From assembly GCF_002210285.1 (NCBI RefSeq), contig NZ_MWQE01000004.1, positions 124,001 through 188,000 on the forward strand: a DNA stretch of 64,000 bases. Reading direction: 5' to 3'. Below the pieces are notes generated by a model. It was not told the DNA's origin. It ran no database searches and saw only the letters and a program-made list of their open reading frames with translations. The number at the start of each line of letters is the position of its first letter. Position 1 is the first letter of the stretch. The DNA is from Fibrobacter sp. UWR2. Lineage in GTDB: Bacteria; Fibrobacterota; Fibrobacteria; Fibrobacterales; Fibrobacteraceae. This document shows, piece by piece, positions 17,952 to 26,872 of this stretch. A program made the position numbers and the translations under genes.

Positions 17952-18070
17952 GTGTGCTTCCAGTCAGTCCTGGTTCTGGAGAAGGGATGCCGGATCGAAC
18001 CGCGGGGTAGGACTTATTGGGTGTACACTTTCTATTCCAAAAGCACTCGGCGCTTGCGCCGGGTGTTTTT
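17952..18070 (+). ncRNA. Putative structured small RNA of about 119 nt
   Basis: The sequence between mazG and fusA has a promoter candidate, a long helix and an intrinsic terminator, with no credible reading frame. The 5' arm 17952-17970 pairs with 18010-18028 over 19 positions with only two mismatches. Inside it GGTTC (17972-17976) pairs with GAACC (17997-18001), or TCTGG with CCGGA, around a loop AGAAGGGATG. The end is a GC-rich hairpin CACTCGGCGC / GCGCCGGGTG (18044-18065) followed by TTTTT. I do not find the SRP, 6S, RNase P or tmRNA signature motifs, so the class is unknown. Confidence 0.5.
18044..18070 (+). terminator. Intrinsic terminator of the small RNA
   Basis: Ten-base stem with G-T pair, two-base loop (18054-18055), followed by TTTTTGTTTTT. 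Confidence 0.8.
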
Positions 18071-18093
18071 GTTTTTACCGACAAACGAAAAAA

Positions 18094-18115
18094 GGCCCCG
18101 GCATTTGCCGGAGCC
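18094..18115 (-). terminator. Terminator of fusA
   Basis: On the minus strand GGCTCCGGC-aaat-GCCGGGGCC is followed by TTTTTT, 22 bases after the fusA stop. An A-rich/T-rich flank on both sides allows bidirectional use. Confidence 0.85.
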
Positions 18116-18137
18116 TTTTAACTTTGGTGCTTAAAAA

Positions 18138-20267
18138 TTAACCGCGCTGGTTAACCTTGTCGCCGTACTTCTTGATGAGTTCTTCCTGGATGTTGCGCGG
18201 CACCGGAGAGTACTTGCAGAATTCCATGGTGAACTCGGCCTTGCCCTGAGTCATGGAGCGGAGGTCGGTAGCGTAACCGAACATTTCGGAAAGCGGGACT
18301 TCGGCGGTGATGGTCGTCGTGCCGAGTTCTTCGCTCGTACCGGTGATGGTACCGCGACGCTGGGAGACGTTACCCACAACGTTGCCCTGGAATTCGGTCG
18401 GGGTGGCGATTTCGACCTTCATGATCGGTTCAAGAATCTGGGCGCCAGCCTTGGCGAAAGCTTCGCGGAAGGCCATACGGGCACAAATCTGGAACGCCAT
18501 GTCAGAGGAGTCCACCGGGTGGAACGCACCGTCCTGAACTTCCATTTCGATACCCACGACCGGGAAGCCGATGAGGGAACCGGCCTGCATGCAGCTCTGG
18601 AAGCCCTTGTCGCAAGACGGGATGTATTCCTTAGGAATGCGGCCGCCGACGACGGAGTTGATGAAGTTGTAGACCTTTTCGGAGTCGCCTTCGACAGGCA
18701 TCGGGCGCATCACGCCGGACATCTTAGCGAACTGACCCGAACCACCGGTCTGCTTCTTGTGGGTGTATTCGAACTTGGCTTCGCGGGTAATGGTTTCGCG
18801 GTAGGCCACCTGCGGAGCACCGGTCTGCACGTCGACCTTGTATTCGCGGCGCATACGTTCGATGTACACGTCGAGGTGAAGTTCGCCCATGCCCTTGATG
18901 ATGGTTTCGCCGGATTCCTTGTTGACTTCGACCTGGAAGGTCGGGTCTTCCTTGGTGAAGCGGTTGAGGGCCTTCGACATGTTGTCGAGGTCGTCGCGGT
19001 TCTTGGCTTCGATAACAAGTTCGATAACCGGGTTAGGAACGTGCATGGAAGTCATGTTGTAGTGGTTCTTGCCGTCGGTGAAGGTCGTACCGGAAGCACA
19101 GTCGATACCGAACAGTGCAACGATGTCGCCGGCGCCGGCTTCGGTGATGTCCACCATTTCGTCGGCGTGCATACGCACGAGACGGCCCACGGACACCTTC
19201 TTGCCGGTGGCCATGTTGGTGATCATGTCGCCCTTCTTGAGGGTGCCCTGGTACACGCGGACGTAGGTGAGCTGGCCGTAGCGGTCGTTCACGAGCTTGA
19301 ACGCGTAGCAGACGAGCGGTTCGTTGTCGTCGCTCTTGAGGATGACTTCGGCTTCGTTGTTGTCGAGGTCGAGGGCCTTGTTTTCAACGTCGGTCGGGCA
19401 GGGGAGGTAGTCGATAACACCGTCGAGGAGCTTCTGCACGCCAATGTTCTTGTGGGCAGAACCCATGAACACCGGAGTGATTTCGAGGCGGATGGTGGCT
19501 TCGCGGATGGTCTTCTTGATGAGGGCCTTATCGATATCGTCCACACCGTACTGGCCTTCCATGGCCTTTTCCATGATTTCGTCGCTGTAGTCGGCGCAGC
19601 AGTCGATGAGCTGGGTGCGGTATTCGTTAGCCTGGTCGACGAGTTCGGCCGGGATTTCCTTTTCGATCATGTCGTCGCCGTTGGCGCCTTCGAAGTAGTA
19701 GGCCTTCATTTCGACGAGGTCGACCACGCCCTTCAGTTGGTCTTCGAGACCGATAGGAATCTGCATCACGCAGGGCTTGTGGTTGAGCTTTTCCTTGAGC
19801 ATCACGGCCACGCGGAGCGGGTTTGCACCAGAGCGGTCGCACTTGTTGACGAACACGACGCGCGGCACATGGTAGCGCTTCATCTGGCGGTCAACAGTAA
19901 TAGACTGGGACTGAACGCCTTCCACGCCGGTAAGAACGAGGATAGCACCGTCGAGCACGCGGAGAGAACGTTCCACTTCGATAGTGAAGTCCACGTGCCC
20001 CGGGGTATCGATGATGTTGATGGAGTCCTGTTCACCGCTCTTGGTGTGGGTCCAGTTTGCGAACGTAGCGGCGGACTGGATAGTGATGCCGCGTTCGCGT
20101 TCAAGTTCCATGGAGTCCATCGTGGCACCGACGCCGTCTTTACCACGAACTTCGTGGATAGCGTGGATACGCTTTGTGAAGTAGAGGATACGTTCGGTAA
20201 GGGTAGTCTTACCGGAGTCGATGTGGGCAGAAATACCAATATTTCTGTGCTTTTCAATGTTTTTCAT
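18138..20267 (-). CDS. fusA: Elongation factor G
   Basis: 709 residues. GTPase motifs: [14 protein letters not shown] (G1), RERGITIQ (G2), [12 protein letters not shown] (G3), NKCDRSGA (G4) and GSAHKN (G5); domains II-V follow with [14 protein letters not shown] and [13 protein letters not shown]. The G1 motif HIDSGKTT and the segment DYLPCPTDV resemble the mitochondrial EF-G1/spdEFG1 subfamily rather than the E. coli type (HIDAGKTT). It drives tRNA-mRNA translocation. It stands alone, not in a str operon with rpsL/rpsG/tuf, with its own promoter and terminator. Confidence 0.96.
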   Translation of the reverse strand: MKNIEKHRNIGISAHIDSGKTTLTERILYFTKRIHAIHEVRGKDGVGATMDSMELERERGITIQSAATFANWTHTKSGEQDSINIIDTPGHVDFTIEVERSLRVLDGAILVLTGVEGVQSQSITVDRQMKRYHVPRVVFVNKCDRSGANPLRVAVMLKEKLNHKPCVMQIPIGLEDQLKGVVDLVEMKAYYFEGANGDDMIEKEIPAELVDQANEYRTQLIDCCADYSDEIMEKAMEGQYGVDDIDKALIKKTIREATIRLEITPVFMGSAHKNIGVQKLLDGVIDYLPCPTDVENKALDLDNNEAEVILKSDDNEPLVCYAFKLVNDRYGQLTYVRVYQGTLKKGDMITNMATGKKVSVGRLVRMHADEMVDITEAGAGDIVALFGIDCASGTTFTDGKNHYNMTSMHVPNPVIELVIEAKNRDDLDNMSKALNRFTKEDPTFQVEVNKESGETIIKGMGELHLDVYIERMRREYKVDVQTGAPQVAYRETITREAKFEYTHKKQTGGSGQFAKMSGVMRPMPVEGDSEKVYNFINSVVGGRIPKEYIPSCDKGFQSCMQAGSLIGFPVVGIEMEVQDGAFHPVDSSDMAFQICARMAFREAFAKAGAQILEPIMKVEIATPTEFQGNVVGNVSQRRGTITGTSEELGTTTITAEVPLSEMFGYATDLRSMTQGKAEFTMEFCKYSPVPRNIQEELIKKYGDKVNQRG

Positions 20268-20311
20268 ATTTTAGTCCACTAATGGAGTTGATGTTTTTTG
20301 AAGTTTGCGCC

Positions 20312-20341
20312 CAAAGATAGAAAATTTTGGGGGGTATTCAA
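20312..20341 (-). promoter_or_regulatory. fusA promoter
   Basis: On the minus strand TTGAAT (20341-20336), 16-base spacer, TATCTT (20319-20314) extended to TATCTTTG. This both fits a sigma-70 promoter and matches the TAnnTTTG octamer. It lies about 45 bases before the ATG. Confidence 0.6.
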
Positions 20342-20383
20342 GGGGCAGGGGAGCCTATTTGGGGCTTTAAGGATGACGAAAAT

Positions 20384-20408
20384 AGCGGACTAGGGGCTAT
20401 AGTCCGCT
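20384..20408 (-). terminator. Terminator after the EcsC-like gene
   Basis: Nine-base stem AGCGGACTA / TAGTCCGCT with a seven-base loop. On the minus strand it is followed by ATTTTCG, a short T-tract, about 25 bases after the stop. Confidence 0.6.
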
Positions 20409-20431
20409 TGTTTGGGGAAATGTGGGCTGTA

Positions 20432-21085
20432 TTACTGGTTCTGCGTGCTGGTGTTACACGCTTCGTCGGTCTTGGGTTCGCTTTCTTCTTGCACTTCCTG
20501 GTCGACAAGGGCCTTGAAGTACGTAACGGCGGTCTTGCCGACCTCTTTGGTGTCGTAGTAGGCGTAGGCGCCGTTGCCGATGGCGCCGATGGCGGGTATG
20601 GCCCTGAGCAGGGACTTGCTCAGGAAAGTGGACGAAATCTTGATGCCGACCTTCTCGACGAGCTTCTTGAGGGCGGTTGTCGAGAGTTTCTGGACGACGA
20701 TACGGCTCCCGGTACGGACGGCGAGGTCTCTCAGGAGCGATGCCGCGCTATGGCGGAATAGGCACCAGACCATGGCTTCGCGACTGAGCAGGGCGAGTTT
20801 GCCGTATGTGGCGGCGACATCGGCAACAAGCTGGGCCTGGATGCGCCAGATGGCGGCGATGTCGGGAATGGCGGTGAGGATACCCGTGAAGCCTGCCGGG
20901 ATCGATAGCGTGGCGCTTACCGTGGCTGCCTTTAGCGAGGCCTGCTGGATGAGCAACTTGACCCTGTCCTCGGGGGTGTTCGTCGGGTTGTGGAGCGAGT
21001 CCGGAATCTCCGTGATGAGGTCGAAAATGATATTTACGGCCTTATCCTTCAGTTTGTCTATGGTTTCTTTCTTGCTTTCGGACAT
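20432..21085 (-). CDS. EcsC-family protein
   Basis: 217 residues from the ATG at 21085, which has AAAGGAG seven bases upstream; a longer reading lacks such a site. Central part is hydrophobic with small residues: LSIPAGFTGILTAIPDIAAIWRIQ, as in EcsC-type proteins, and near the C-terminus AIPAIGAIGNGAYAYYDTKEVGKTA. The family is found in ABC-transporter and other membrane contexts, with no firm biochemical role. Last gene of a minus-strand series map - 119-residue protein - this gene. Confidence 0.75.
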   Translation of the reverse strand: MSESKKETIDKLKDKAVNIIFDLITEIPDSLHNPTNTPEDRVKLLIQQASLKAATVSATLSIPAGFTGILTAIPDIAAIWRIQAQLVADVAATYGKLALLSREAMVWCLFRHSAASLLRDLAVRTGSRIVVQKLSTTALKKLVEKVGIKISSTFLSKSLLRAIPAIGAIGNGAYAYYDTKEVGKTAVTYFKALVDQEVQEESEPKTDEACNTSTQNQ

Positions 21086-21139
21086 TAGAAGCTCCTTTTT
21101 CCATGAATATATAAAAAAGGGAGCGCCGGAGCGCACATT

Positions 21140-21499
21140 CTAGAAGAATATCTTCGCGATTCCGCCGGCAAGGCCTGCGAAAGTCTCGCCACTGTAGTCG
21201 GCGACGGGGAACCGGAGCTTGCGCCCGTCCATATAGAGCTTGAGCGCCTCGTTAATCCATGTCCTGTCGCAGGTGAGTTTCTCGAATACGAGTTCCGTAC
21301 CCTTGTCGCCTTCCTCGAACCCGTAGTAACCTCTGAACAACGTTGTCTGCGTCTCTCCGCGGAGGATTATTTTCACGCTCGCAATCCTTACGTCGGAATC
21401 GATGGCAACATCCTGGATAGAGCCGAATCGCTGGACGATTTCGTTCTTGCGGATAAAGGACTCTACGGCCTTGTCCCTGATGTTGCCTAGTATGGACAT
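21140..21499 (-). CDS. Hypothetical protein between map and the EcsC-like gene
   Basis: 119 residues. Starts MSILGNIRDKAVESFIRK, with a strand-rich middle (VRIASVKIILRGE, TLFRGYYGFEEG) and the C-terminus ETFAGLAGGIAKIFF, which may be an amphipathic membrane-associated helix. No family recognised. It begins 10 bases after map and ends 54 bases before the EcsC-like gene, so it may work with the latter at the membrane. Confidence 0.7.
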   Translation of the reverse strand: MSILGNIRDKAVESFIRKNEIVQRFGSIQDVAIDSDVRIASVKIILRGETQTTLFRGYYGFEEGDKGTELVFEKLTCDRTWINEALKLYMDGRKLRFPVADYSGETFAGLAGGIAKIFF

Positions 21500-21509
21500 G
21501 CGCTTCCGT

Positions 21510-22271
21510 TTACCGGGGTAGGGTCAGGATTTCGATGCCGTTCTTGGTCTTTACTACGGTGTGTTCCCACTGCGCGGAAAGGCTTCCGTCGCGTGTCACC
21601 GCCGTCCAGCCGTCGCTGAGCGTCTTGGTGCCCGGACGGCCCACGTTGATCATGGGCTCGACGGTGAAAACGTTACCGACTTCGATGAACGGACCGCGTT
21701 CGTTATTACGGAAATGGAGAACGGTCGGCTCCTCGTGGAATCCGCGCCCGATGCCGTGGCCGCAGTAGTCTTCCACCACACTGAACCCGTGCTCGTCGGC
21801 GATGTCCTGGATGGCGCAACCGATGTCGCACCAGCGGGCTCCCTGTTCACCTGCTGCACGGATACCCTCTTCCATGCAGAACTTGGCGGTGTCGACGAGT
21901 TCCTGTGCGATGTTGGATACCTTGCCTACGCAGAACATGGCGCTCGTGTCTCCGTGGTAGCCGGAGAGGATTGTCGTGATGTCGATGTTCACGATGTCGC
22001 CATCCTTCAGGATGGTCTGCGCGTTGGGGATGCCGTGGCACACGACCTCGTTGATGCTGATGCAGGCGTATCGCGGGTAGCCGTGGTAGCCCATGCAGGC
22101 AGAAATACCCTTGTGGGCTCGGGTGTAGTCGCCGATGAATTCGTCGATTTCGAGCGTAGAGACGCCCGGTTTGCACATTTCACCCGCACGGATGAGCGTT
22201 TCGGCGGCAAGCGCGCCGGCATCACGGATGAGTTCAATTTCTTTTGCGGATTTTACCTTGATTTTAGCCAT
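21510..22271 (-). CDS. map: Methionine aminopeptidase, type I
   Basis: 253 residues. The five metal ligands of the pita-bread fold are in DGDIVNIDITTILSGYHGDTS (two Asp), GHGIGRGFHEEP (His), FTVEPMI (Glu) and SAQWEHTVV (Glu). It removes the initiator methionine from nascent proteins. No zinc-finger or SH3-binding extension, so it is the short type Ia form. It follows the DEAD helicase gene by 20 bases. Confidence 0.96.
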   Translation of the reverse strand: MAKIKVKSAKEIELIRDAGALAAETLIRAGEMCKPGVSTLEIDEFIGDYTRAHKGISACMGYHGYPRYACISINEVVCHGIPNAQTILKDGDIVNIDITTILSGYHGDTSAMFCVGKVSNIAQELVDTAKFCMEEGIRAAGEQGARWCDIGCAIQDIADEHGFSVVEDYCGHGIGRGFHEEPTVLHFRNNERGPFIEVGNVFTVEPMINVGRPGTKTLSDGWTAVTRDGSLSAQWEHTVVKTKNGIEILTLPR

Positions 22272-22291
22272 TTTACTTACCTAAACCTATA

Positions 22292-23683
22292 TCACTTCTT
22301 CCAGGCGTAACGGTCCACCAGGTATGCGAGCAGCATCTGGTCTTCGACGGGGCCGTTTGCAAGTTCTTTTACGAGCGGGAGCATGCGGCTGATTCGTTCG
22401 GTCGCCTTCTGTCCGCCGAAGTGGTTTCTTTCTTGTTCAAGTGTAACGCGGGTACGGTCGCTCACCTTCTTTGCAATCTCCTCGCCGGTGAGCGGTTCCA
22501 TCTTGATGAAATTGATGCCGAAGTCTGCCGCAGTCTGGCGGATTTCGATTTCTTCGACCGGCGTGATGAGCGAAATGCAGAGCCCGCTACGGCCTGCACG
22601 GGCGGTGCGCCCGCTGCGGTGCACGTAGACTTCGTGGTCGGCCGGATGGTCGTACACGATAACGTGGGTCACGTGGTCCACGTCGATACCGCGGGCGGCA
22701 ACATCGGTGCAGATGAGGATGCGGAGCTTCTTTTCGCGGAAGGCGTTTAAGGTCTTTTCGCGCATGGACTGCGCTACGTCTCCACTGAGGGCGCCGACCT
22801 TGAAGCCGTAGCCCGAAAGTACCTGTTCCAGGTAGCTTACGTCGCTCTTCTTGTTGCAGAAAATCATGCAACTATCGGGGTTATAGTATTCCAGCACCTT
22901 GATGGTCATGGAATCCTTTTCCATCACGTCGCAGGGGTACCAGCGGTGTTCCAGGTTGTTCGCGATGACCTTGTCGTAACTGAGCGAAAGGAATTCTGCA
23001 CTCGGGCGCTGGAATTCGCGGGCGAGGCTCTTCACAGTCTGCGGGATGGTTGCGCTGAACATCGTGCACGAAATCATCTTGGGCAGGTACTTGCGGATGC
23101 GCTGCATGTCGGGGTAGAAGCCCATCGAGAGCATCTCGTCGGCTTCGTCGAGCACCAGGTCACGGATATCGAGGAAGTCGACGTTGCCGCGCTGTACATG
23201 GTCCATGAGGCGGCCCGGGGTAGCGACGATGATATGTACGCCGTTCTTGAGTGCCTTAAGCTGCGGCTCGTAGCTCACGCCGCCGAAGATGGCGACCGAG
23301 CGGATGCCTGTGCCCTTCGAGAGTTTCTCGATTTCGTCTTGCACCTGCATGCAGAGCTCGCGGGTCGGCACTAGGATAAGTGCCTGTGGGAAAATGTGGT
23401 CGCGAACGATAACCTGCAAGAGCGGGAGTACGTAGGCGCCGGTCTTGCCCGAGCCGGTCTTGGACTGCACCAGCATATCGCGGGCGGCGAGCATGTAGGG
23501 GATGGTCTTGCGCTGGACCGGCATCAGCTGGGTCCAGCCGTGTTCCGCGAGAACCTTCTTCTGTTCTTCGGGGAGCATGTCGAATGTGTAGTCGGGGAGC
23601 GGGTGCTCGGGTTCTATAATGTTGACAGGCGTCAGGAACGGATTTACTTCTTCTTTCTTCTCTTCAATATTGTTTTCACTCAT
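22292..23683 (-). CDS. DEAD-box RNA helicase
   Basis: 463 residues. Q motif MPVQRKTIPY, Walker A SKTGSGKT, PTRELCMQV, TPGRLMDH, DEAD box LVLDEADEMLSMGF, SAT in MFSATIPQ, and C-terminal domain motifs ARGIDVDHVTHVI and HRSGRTARAGRSG. It remodels RNA duplexes, for instance in ribosome assembly or mRNA decay. The C-terminal part after the core is short (about 100 residues) and lacks the DbpA-like RNA-binding domain. It has an octamer promoter motif only nine bases before its ATG. Confidence 0.94.
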   Translation of the reverse strand: MSENNIEEKKEEVNPFLTPVNIIEPEHPLPDYTFDMLPEEQKKVLAEHGWTQLMPVQRKTIPYMLAARDMLVQSKTGSGKTGAYVLPLLQVIVRDHIFPQALILVPTRELCMQVQDEIEKLSKGTGIRSVAIFGGVSYEPQLKALKNGVHIIVATPGRLMDHVQRGNVDFLDIRDLVLDEADEMLSMGFYPDMQRIRKYLPKMISCTMFSATIPQTVKSLAREFQRPSAEFLSLSYDKVIANNLEHRWYPCDVMEKDSMTIKVLEYYNPDSCMIFCNKKSDVSYLEQVLSGYGFKVGALSGDVAQSMREKTLNAFREKKLRILICTDVAARGIDVDHVTHVIVYDHPADHEVYVHRSGRTARAGRSGLCISLITPVEEIEIRQTAADFGINFIKMEPLTGEEIAKKVSDRTRVTLEQERNHFGGQKATERISRMLPLVKELANGPVEDQMLLAYLVDRYAWKK

Positions 23684-23691
23684 AGTGCGAG

Positions 23692-23699
23692 CAAATTTA
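23692..23699 (-). promoter_or_regulatory. TAnnTTTG octamer just before the DEAD helicase gene
   Basis: TAAATTTG on the minus strand, nine bases from the ATG; a second copy of TAAATTTG lies at 23701-23708. No Shine-Dalgarno is seen, so a leaderless start is possible. Confidence 0.4.
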
Positions 23700-23705
23700 G
23701 CAAAT

Positions 23706-24971
23706 TTACAGGCTCCAGTGGTATTCCAGGCCGACGCTGGCGAACCAGTCTATGGTAGAACCGCCGATAACCGAGGGGGCGGCGGCCGCATCGGGCGTCG
23801 GATCGACGTACATGTCGCGTCCGCGGCTCGAAATGCCTGTGCGTAGAGCGATGCCGTAGTGCTTGAAGAATACGAACTGGGCGCCTCCGCCGATTAGCCC
23901 GCCCTTGTAGGCCTCCTCGAACCGGATGCGGACATTGTATGCCTTTGAGGGCTTCTTGACATCGTCCTTGAGCGCGATGTCCTCGACGTAGAAACTGTAC
24001 TGGAATCCTAGGAAGGCGAACAGGTCGATGTCTAGCCATTTCTTGATGGTGTAGGACCTTGCGAACATGGCGTTGAGCCCGACTTCGTGCTGGTAGAAGT
24101 TCCAGTGGTCTAGTTCCTCGTAGACGGTGTCGCGCTCGTCTGTCTTGACCTTGTGCTTGGCGAATCGATAGATGAGCTCTAGGCCGATAAATCCATACCA
24201 GATTCCGCCCACGTGCACGGAGAGCAACGGGTCGTCGTCTTCGATAAAGTTCCAGAGGCTCACGGAATCTTTGGTAATCCTGTAGTTCCTCACCTTGCTT
24301 TTCGTGTGGCTTTCGGTCCAGTCGTCGGGTGTAAGCGGGATATGCGCTTGCGAGTATCCGATGGAAACTCCGGCCCAGGCGCGGAACTTGGGTACTTCCT
24401 GGTAGAACTCGTCGGGCTCGTCGAGCAGCTTCTTGCGCTCCTCTTTCGAAAGCCTGCGTTTTGTCTTTCCGGAGAAGAATGTCTGGGCAATCTCGTCGCC
24501 GAGCGCAATCTTGTCGTTTGTCTTCAGGACGGAGCCTGCGACCTTCGGGTTCGTGGAGGTCTCGTCAAATATGGCTACGCTAACCTTGTTCCCGTTGTCG
24601 GCGAGGTAGAGCACGATGTTGTCCTCTATCTGCTGAACCTTTGCCATGAGAGCCGGGTGGCGAATGTGCAGGTATTCGTCGTTTAGCTTCGGGTCGATAT
24701 TCTTTTGCAGCCATTTCGCATAGTGCAGGGCGATGCTGTCGCGTTCCCATTCACCGAAAATGCGGCACTTGGGTTCGCCTATTCCCGTGTTTGTCCTCTT
24801 GAGCGAAAGGCAGAGTTCCTTCGGGTCTATCGGGCTCTTGCCATCCGGCGTCCAGATGAGAATGTCGGGATTTTCCCAGAGCACGGGGTGCTTGTTGAAG
24901 TAGATATCGCCTGCAAGGGCTTGCGCAGCAAGCGAGAAAACCAGGAGTATCGCGAAGGAGATGCGTTTCAT
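23706..24971 (-). CDS. Outer-membrane beta-barrel protein with signal peptide
   Basis: 421 residues. Signal peptide 1-20 (ISFAILLVFSLAAQALA). The first half (about 20-180) is a soluble region with several Cys and charged residues; the second half starting near AWAGVSIGYSQAH reads as beta-barrel strands (VGGIWYGFIGLELIYRF, LFAFLGFQYSFYV, IDWFASVGLEYHWSL) and ends in aromatic-Leu as BAM substrates do. No known family. Its ATG overlaps the upstream lipoprotein stop (ATGA), so the two are coupled and may act together in the envelope. Confidence 0.75.
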   Translation of the reverse strand: MKRISFAILLVFSLAAQALAGDIYFNKHPVLWENPDILIWTPDGKSPIDPKELCLSLKRTNTGIGEPKCRIFGEWERDSIALHYAKWLQKNIDPKLNDEYLHIRHPALMAKVQQIEDNIVLYLADNGNKVSVAIFDETSTNPKVAGSVLKTNDKIALGDEIAQTFFSGKTKRRLSKEERKKLLDEPDEFYQEVPKFRAWAGVSIGYSQAHIPLTPDDWTESHTKSKVRNYRITKDSVSLWNFIEDDDPLLSVHVGGIWYGFIGLELIYRFAKHKVKTDERDTVYEELDHWNFYQHEVGLNAMFARSYTIKKWLDIDLFAFLGFQYSFYVEDIALKDDVKKPSKAYNVRIRFEEAYKGGLIGGGAQFVFFKHYGIALRTGISSRGRDMYVDPTPDAAAAPSVIGGSTIDWFASVGLEYHWSL

Positions 24972-25654
24972 TTGCGGACTCCTTCGTACAGGTTGATGCG
25001 GATTCTCTTTGCCGCCTCGACAACGGCGGCTCGCAGGTCGTCTATGCTAATCTTTGTAATCGGGCGCTGGACTTCGTCGACGGCGCTGAACAGTGGGCGC
25101 TGATTCTCGTTGTCCCACAGCGTGTACGAAAGTACGATGCTCAGGTTGTTCGATGTCTTTTTCTCCGCGCTTTCCTGACGGATGAGCTCGTAGTCGTAGA
25201 ACACTTCGCGGTTGATGTCGGTCCCGATGATGAATTCGTGCAGGATAAGGATGTAGGGGGGGATGTTCCCGCCGTCCGTGACGCTCACGCCTTGCTCGGG
25301 GAAATGCCCCTTGATGAACACGCGGTCGTCAATTTTTTGGCTTTCCTCGGGGAACCTGTTCACGACGGAATCGGGAATCTGCTTGAGAGTGGGGTAGGCG
25401 CGTTTCATCTCGTCGAGGAAAGCTTGCTCGCAGAATTTCGTTGCTTCGCCCTGCACCTTCAGCGGGTCGATATTGAGCTTTTTCGCAAACCACTTGGAAC
25501 GGGTCAGGATGAAGGCATTCTCGGTTCCGGTAATGGAAAGCGTGCTGTAGGGGACTTGCCTGTAGAGCGGATGGCTTTTCGTCCAATGGTAAGATGGCCC
25601 GCACCCGGTAAGGATGCAGGCAATCGCGCAGACGATTGCAAACCGCTTAAACAA
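24968..25654 (-). CDS. Hypothetical lipoprotein
   Basis: 228 residues. Signal peptide and lipobox LTGC (Cys18) mark it as a lipid-anchored envelope protein. The remainder includes FILTRSKWFAKKLNIDPL, VFIKGHFPEQG and SIVLSYTLWDNENQRPLFSAVDEVQ; no catalytic motif seen. Coupled by ATGA overlap to the barrel gene downstream. Follows pyrE by 23 bases without a visible terminator. Confidence 0.75.
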   Translation of the reverse strand: MFKRFAIVCAIACILTGCGPSYHWTKSHPLYRQVPYSTLSITGTENAFILTRSKWFAKKLNIDPLKVQGEATKFCEQAFLDEMKRAYPTLKQIPDSVVNRFPEESQKIDDRVFIKGHFPEQGVSVTDGGNIPPYILILHEFIIGTDINREVFYDYELIRQESAEKKTSNNLSIVLSYTLWDNENQRPLFSAVDEVQRPITKISIDDLRAAVVEAAKRIRINLYEGVRK

Positions 25655-25677
25655 CGCGTCCCCTTCTTTCGCCTAGG

Positions 25678-26349
25678 CTATTTTGCGCCCCATTTTTCGC
25701 GGTAGGCGTACACCTTTTCGAGGATTCCTTCGGGTGCATTGATTGCCTTGCGGTTATCTTCGCTCTCGAGGAACGCGATGATATCGTTGATATCGATGAT
25801 GGAGTGAGCCTCAATGCCGTATTCGTCCTGCACGGTCTGCAGTGCGGACTTGCCGTTTTCGAGTTTTTCCTTGCGGTCGACCGAGATGAGCAATCCGATG
25901 ACGTTGGCGTTTTCAATCTGCGAAAGCGCCTGCATGGTCTCGTTCACGCTCGTGCCTGCGGTAATCACGTCCTCGATGATGACGACATTCGTCTTTTCGG
26001 TATACTTGTAGCCGACGAGCGAACCGCCTTCACCGTGGTCCTTGACTTCCTTGCGGTTGTAGGTGAACGTGAGGTTCTGGGCGTACTGGTCGCTGAGCTT
26101 CATCGCGGTGGCGGCGCACAGCGGGATGCCCTTGTATGCCGGGCCGTAGAGGTTCTGGGCCTTGCCGTCGAAGTGTACCATGAACGTGCTTGCGTAGTAT
26201 TCGGCAAGCTTGGAAAGGGTTGCACCCGTGCGGAACTCTCCGGTGTTGATGAAATACGGGGTCTCGCGGCCGCTCTTGGTCACGAAGTTACCGAACTTGA
26301 GGGTACCTGCCTCGACAAGGAAATGTACGAATGATTCTTTTGCGTTCAT
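25678..26349 (-). CDS. pyrE: Orotate phosphoribosyltransferase
   Basis: 223 residues. The PRPP-binding motif is VVIIEDVITAGTS (about 123-135); other family segments are SGRETPYFINTGEF, YGPAYKGIPL and FTYNRKEVKDHGEGG. It converts orotate and PRPP to OMP in pyrimidine synthesis. No other pyr genes lie nearby; it sits in a mixed series after purU and a membrane protein gene. Confidence 0.95.
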   Translation of the reverse strand: MNAKESFVHFLVEAGTLKFGNFVTKSGRETPYFINTGEFRTGATLSKLAEYYASTFMVHFDGKAQNLYGPAYKGIPLCAATAMKLSDQYAQNLTFTYNRKEVKDHGEGGSLVGYKYTEKTNVVIIEDVITAGTSVNETMQALSQIENANVIGLLISVDRKEKLENGKSALQTVQDEYGIEAHSIIDINDIIAFLESEDNRKAINAPEGILEKVYAYREKWGAK

Positions 26350-26368
26350 AATGGGAATACTTCTTAGG

Positions 26369-26863
26369 TTAACCTGCGGCTCCGGTCAAGAGCGCGAAGA
26401 TGCTAGAGAATACGTTGAGGTTGTCGGTCAGGACCTCGATAGCGATAAGGATAGCGAGGACTACGACACACAGTCCGATGTAGATGTAGAAGGACTTCTT
26501 GAAGCCCTTGATCTTCAGCTTGAACACGAGCCAAATGACAAAGCTCAGGATGGCGCTGAAAATCCATGCGGCTGCACCGGGCAGCGGAACGAGCCTGCTC
26601 ACGCCGAAGGTGAGTGCGATACCCGGCATAAAGAAGAAGCAGATGCAGAGTACGCACAGGAGTGCAAATCCGACATAGTGGGCGAAACCGCGTTCCTTCT
26701 GGATAATGACCTGCGGTTCCTCGGTTTCAGCAACCGGGGCCGGTTCCTGCGGAACTTCGCTCACGGGAGTTTCTGCAGGGGCGACCTGGGTGGTAGCATC
26801 GGCAGAAACGGGGGCTTCGGCGGCTTCCGGCTGTACTTCGTTGTTCAGATTTTCTTCGGACAT
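26369..26863 (-). CDS. Hypothetical membrane protein
   Basis: 164 residues. A Pro/Glu/Ala-rich soluble N-terminus (residues 1-60, with repeats of APV and EEP) is followed by three or four membrane spans at about 65-85 (FALLCVLCICFFFMPGIAL), 95-113 (AWIFSAILSFVIWLVF) and 122-142 (FYIYIGLCVVVLAILIAIEV). No family recognised. It lies nine bases after purU and 19 before pyrE. Confidence 0.75.
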   Translation of the reverse strand: MSEENLNNEVQPEAAEAPVSADATTQVAPAETPVSEVPQEPAPVAETEEPQVIIQKERGFAHYVGFALLCVLCICFFFMPGIALTFGVSRLVPLPGAAAWIFSAILSFVIWLVFKLKIKGFKKSFYIYIGLCVVVLAILIAIEVLTDNLNVFSSIFALLTGAAG

Positions 26864-26872
26864 GGTTAACTC

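Noticed and set aside
17952-18070. SRP, 6S or 5S RNA identity for the small RNA
   Set aside because: The SRP GGAA-loop motif, the 6S promoter-like bubble and 5S conserved segments are not seen; left as unknown class.
17917-18141. 74-residue frame over the small RNA
   Set aside because: Cys/Trp-rich, no ribosome-binding site, and runs through the terminator hairpin.
18519-20282. 587-codon frame antisense to fusA
   Set aside because: Val/His-rich shadow of EF-G codon usage; no ribosome-binding site and no family.
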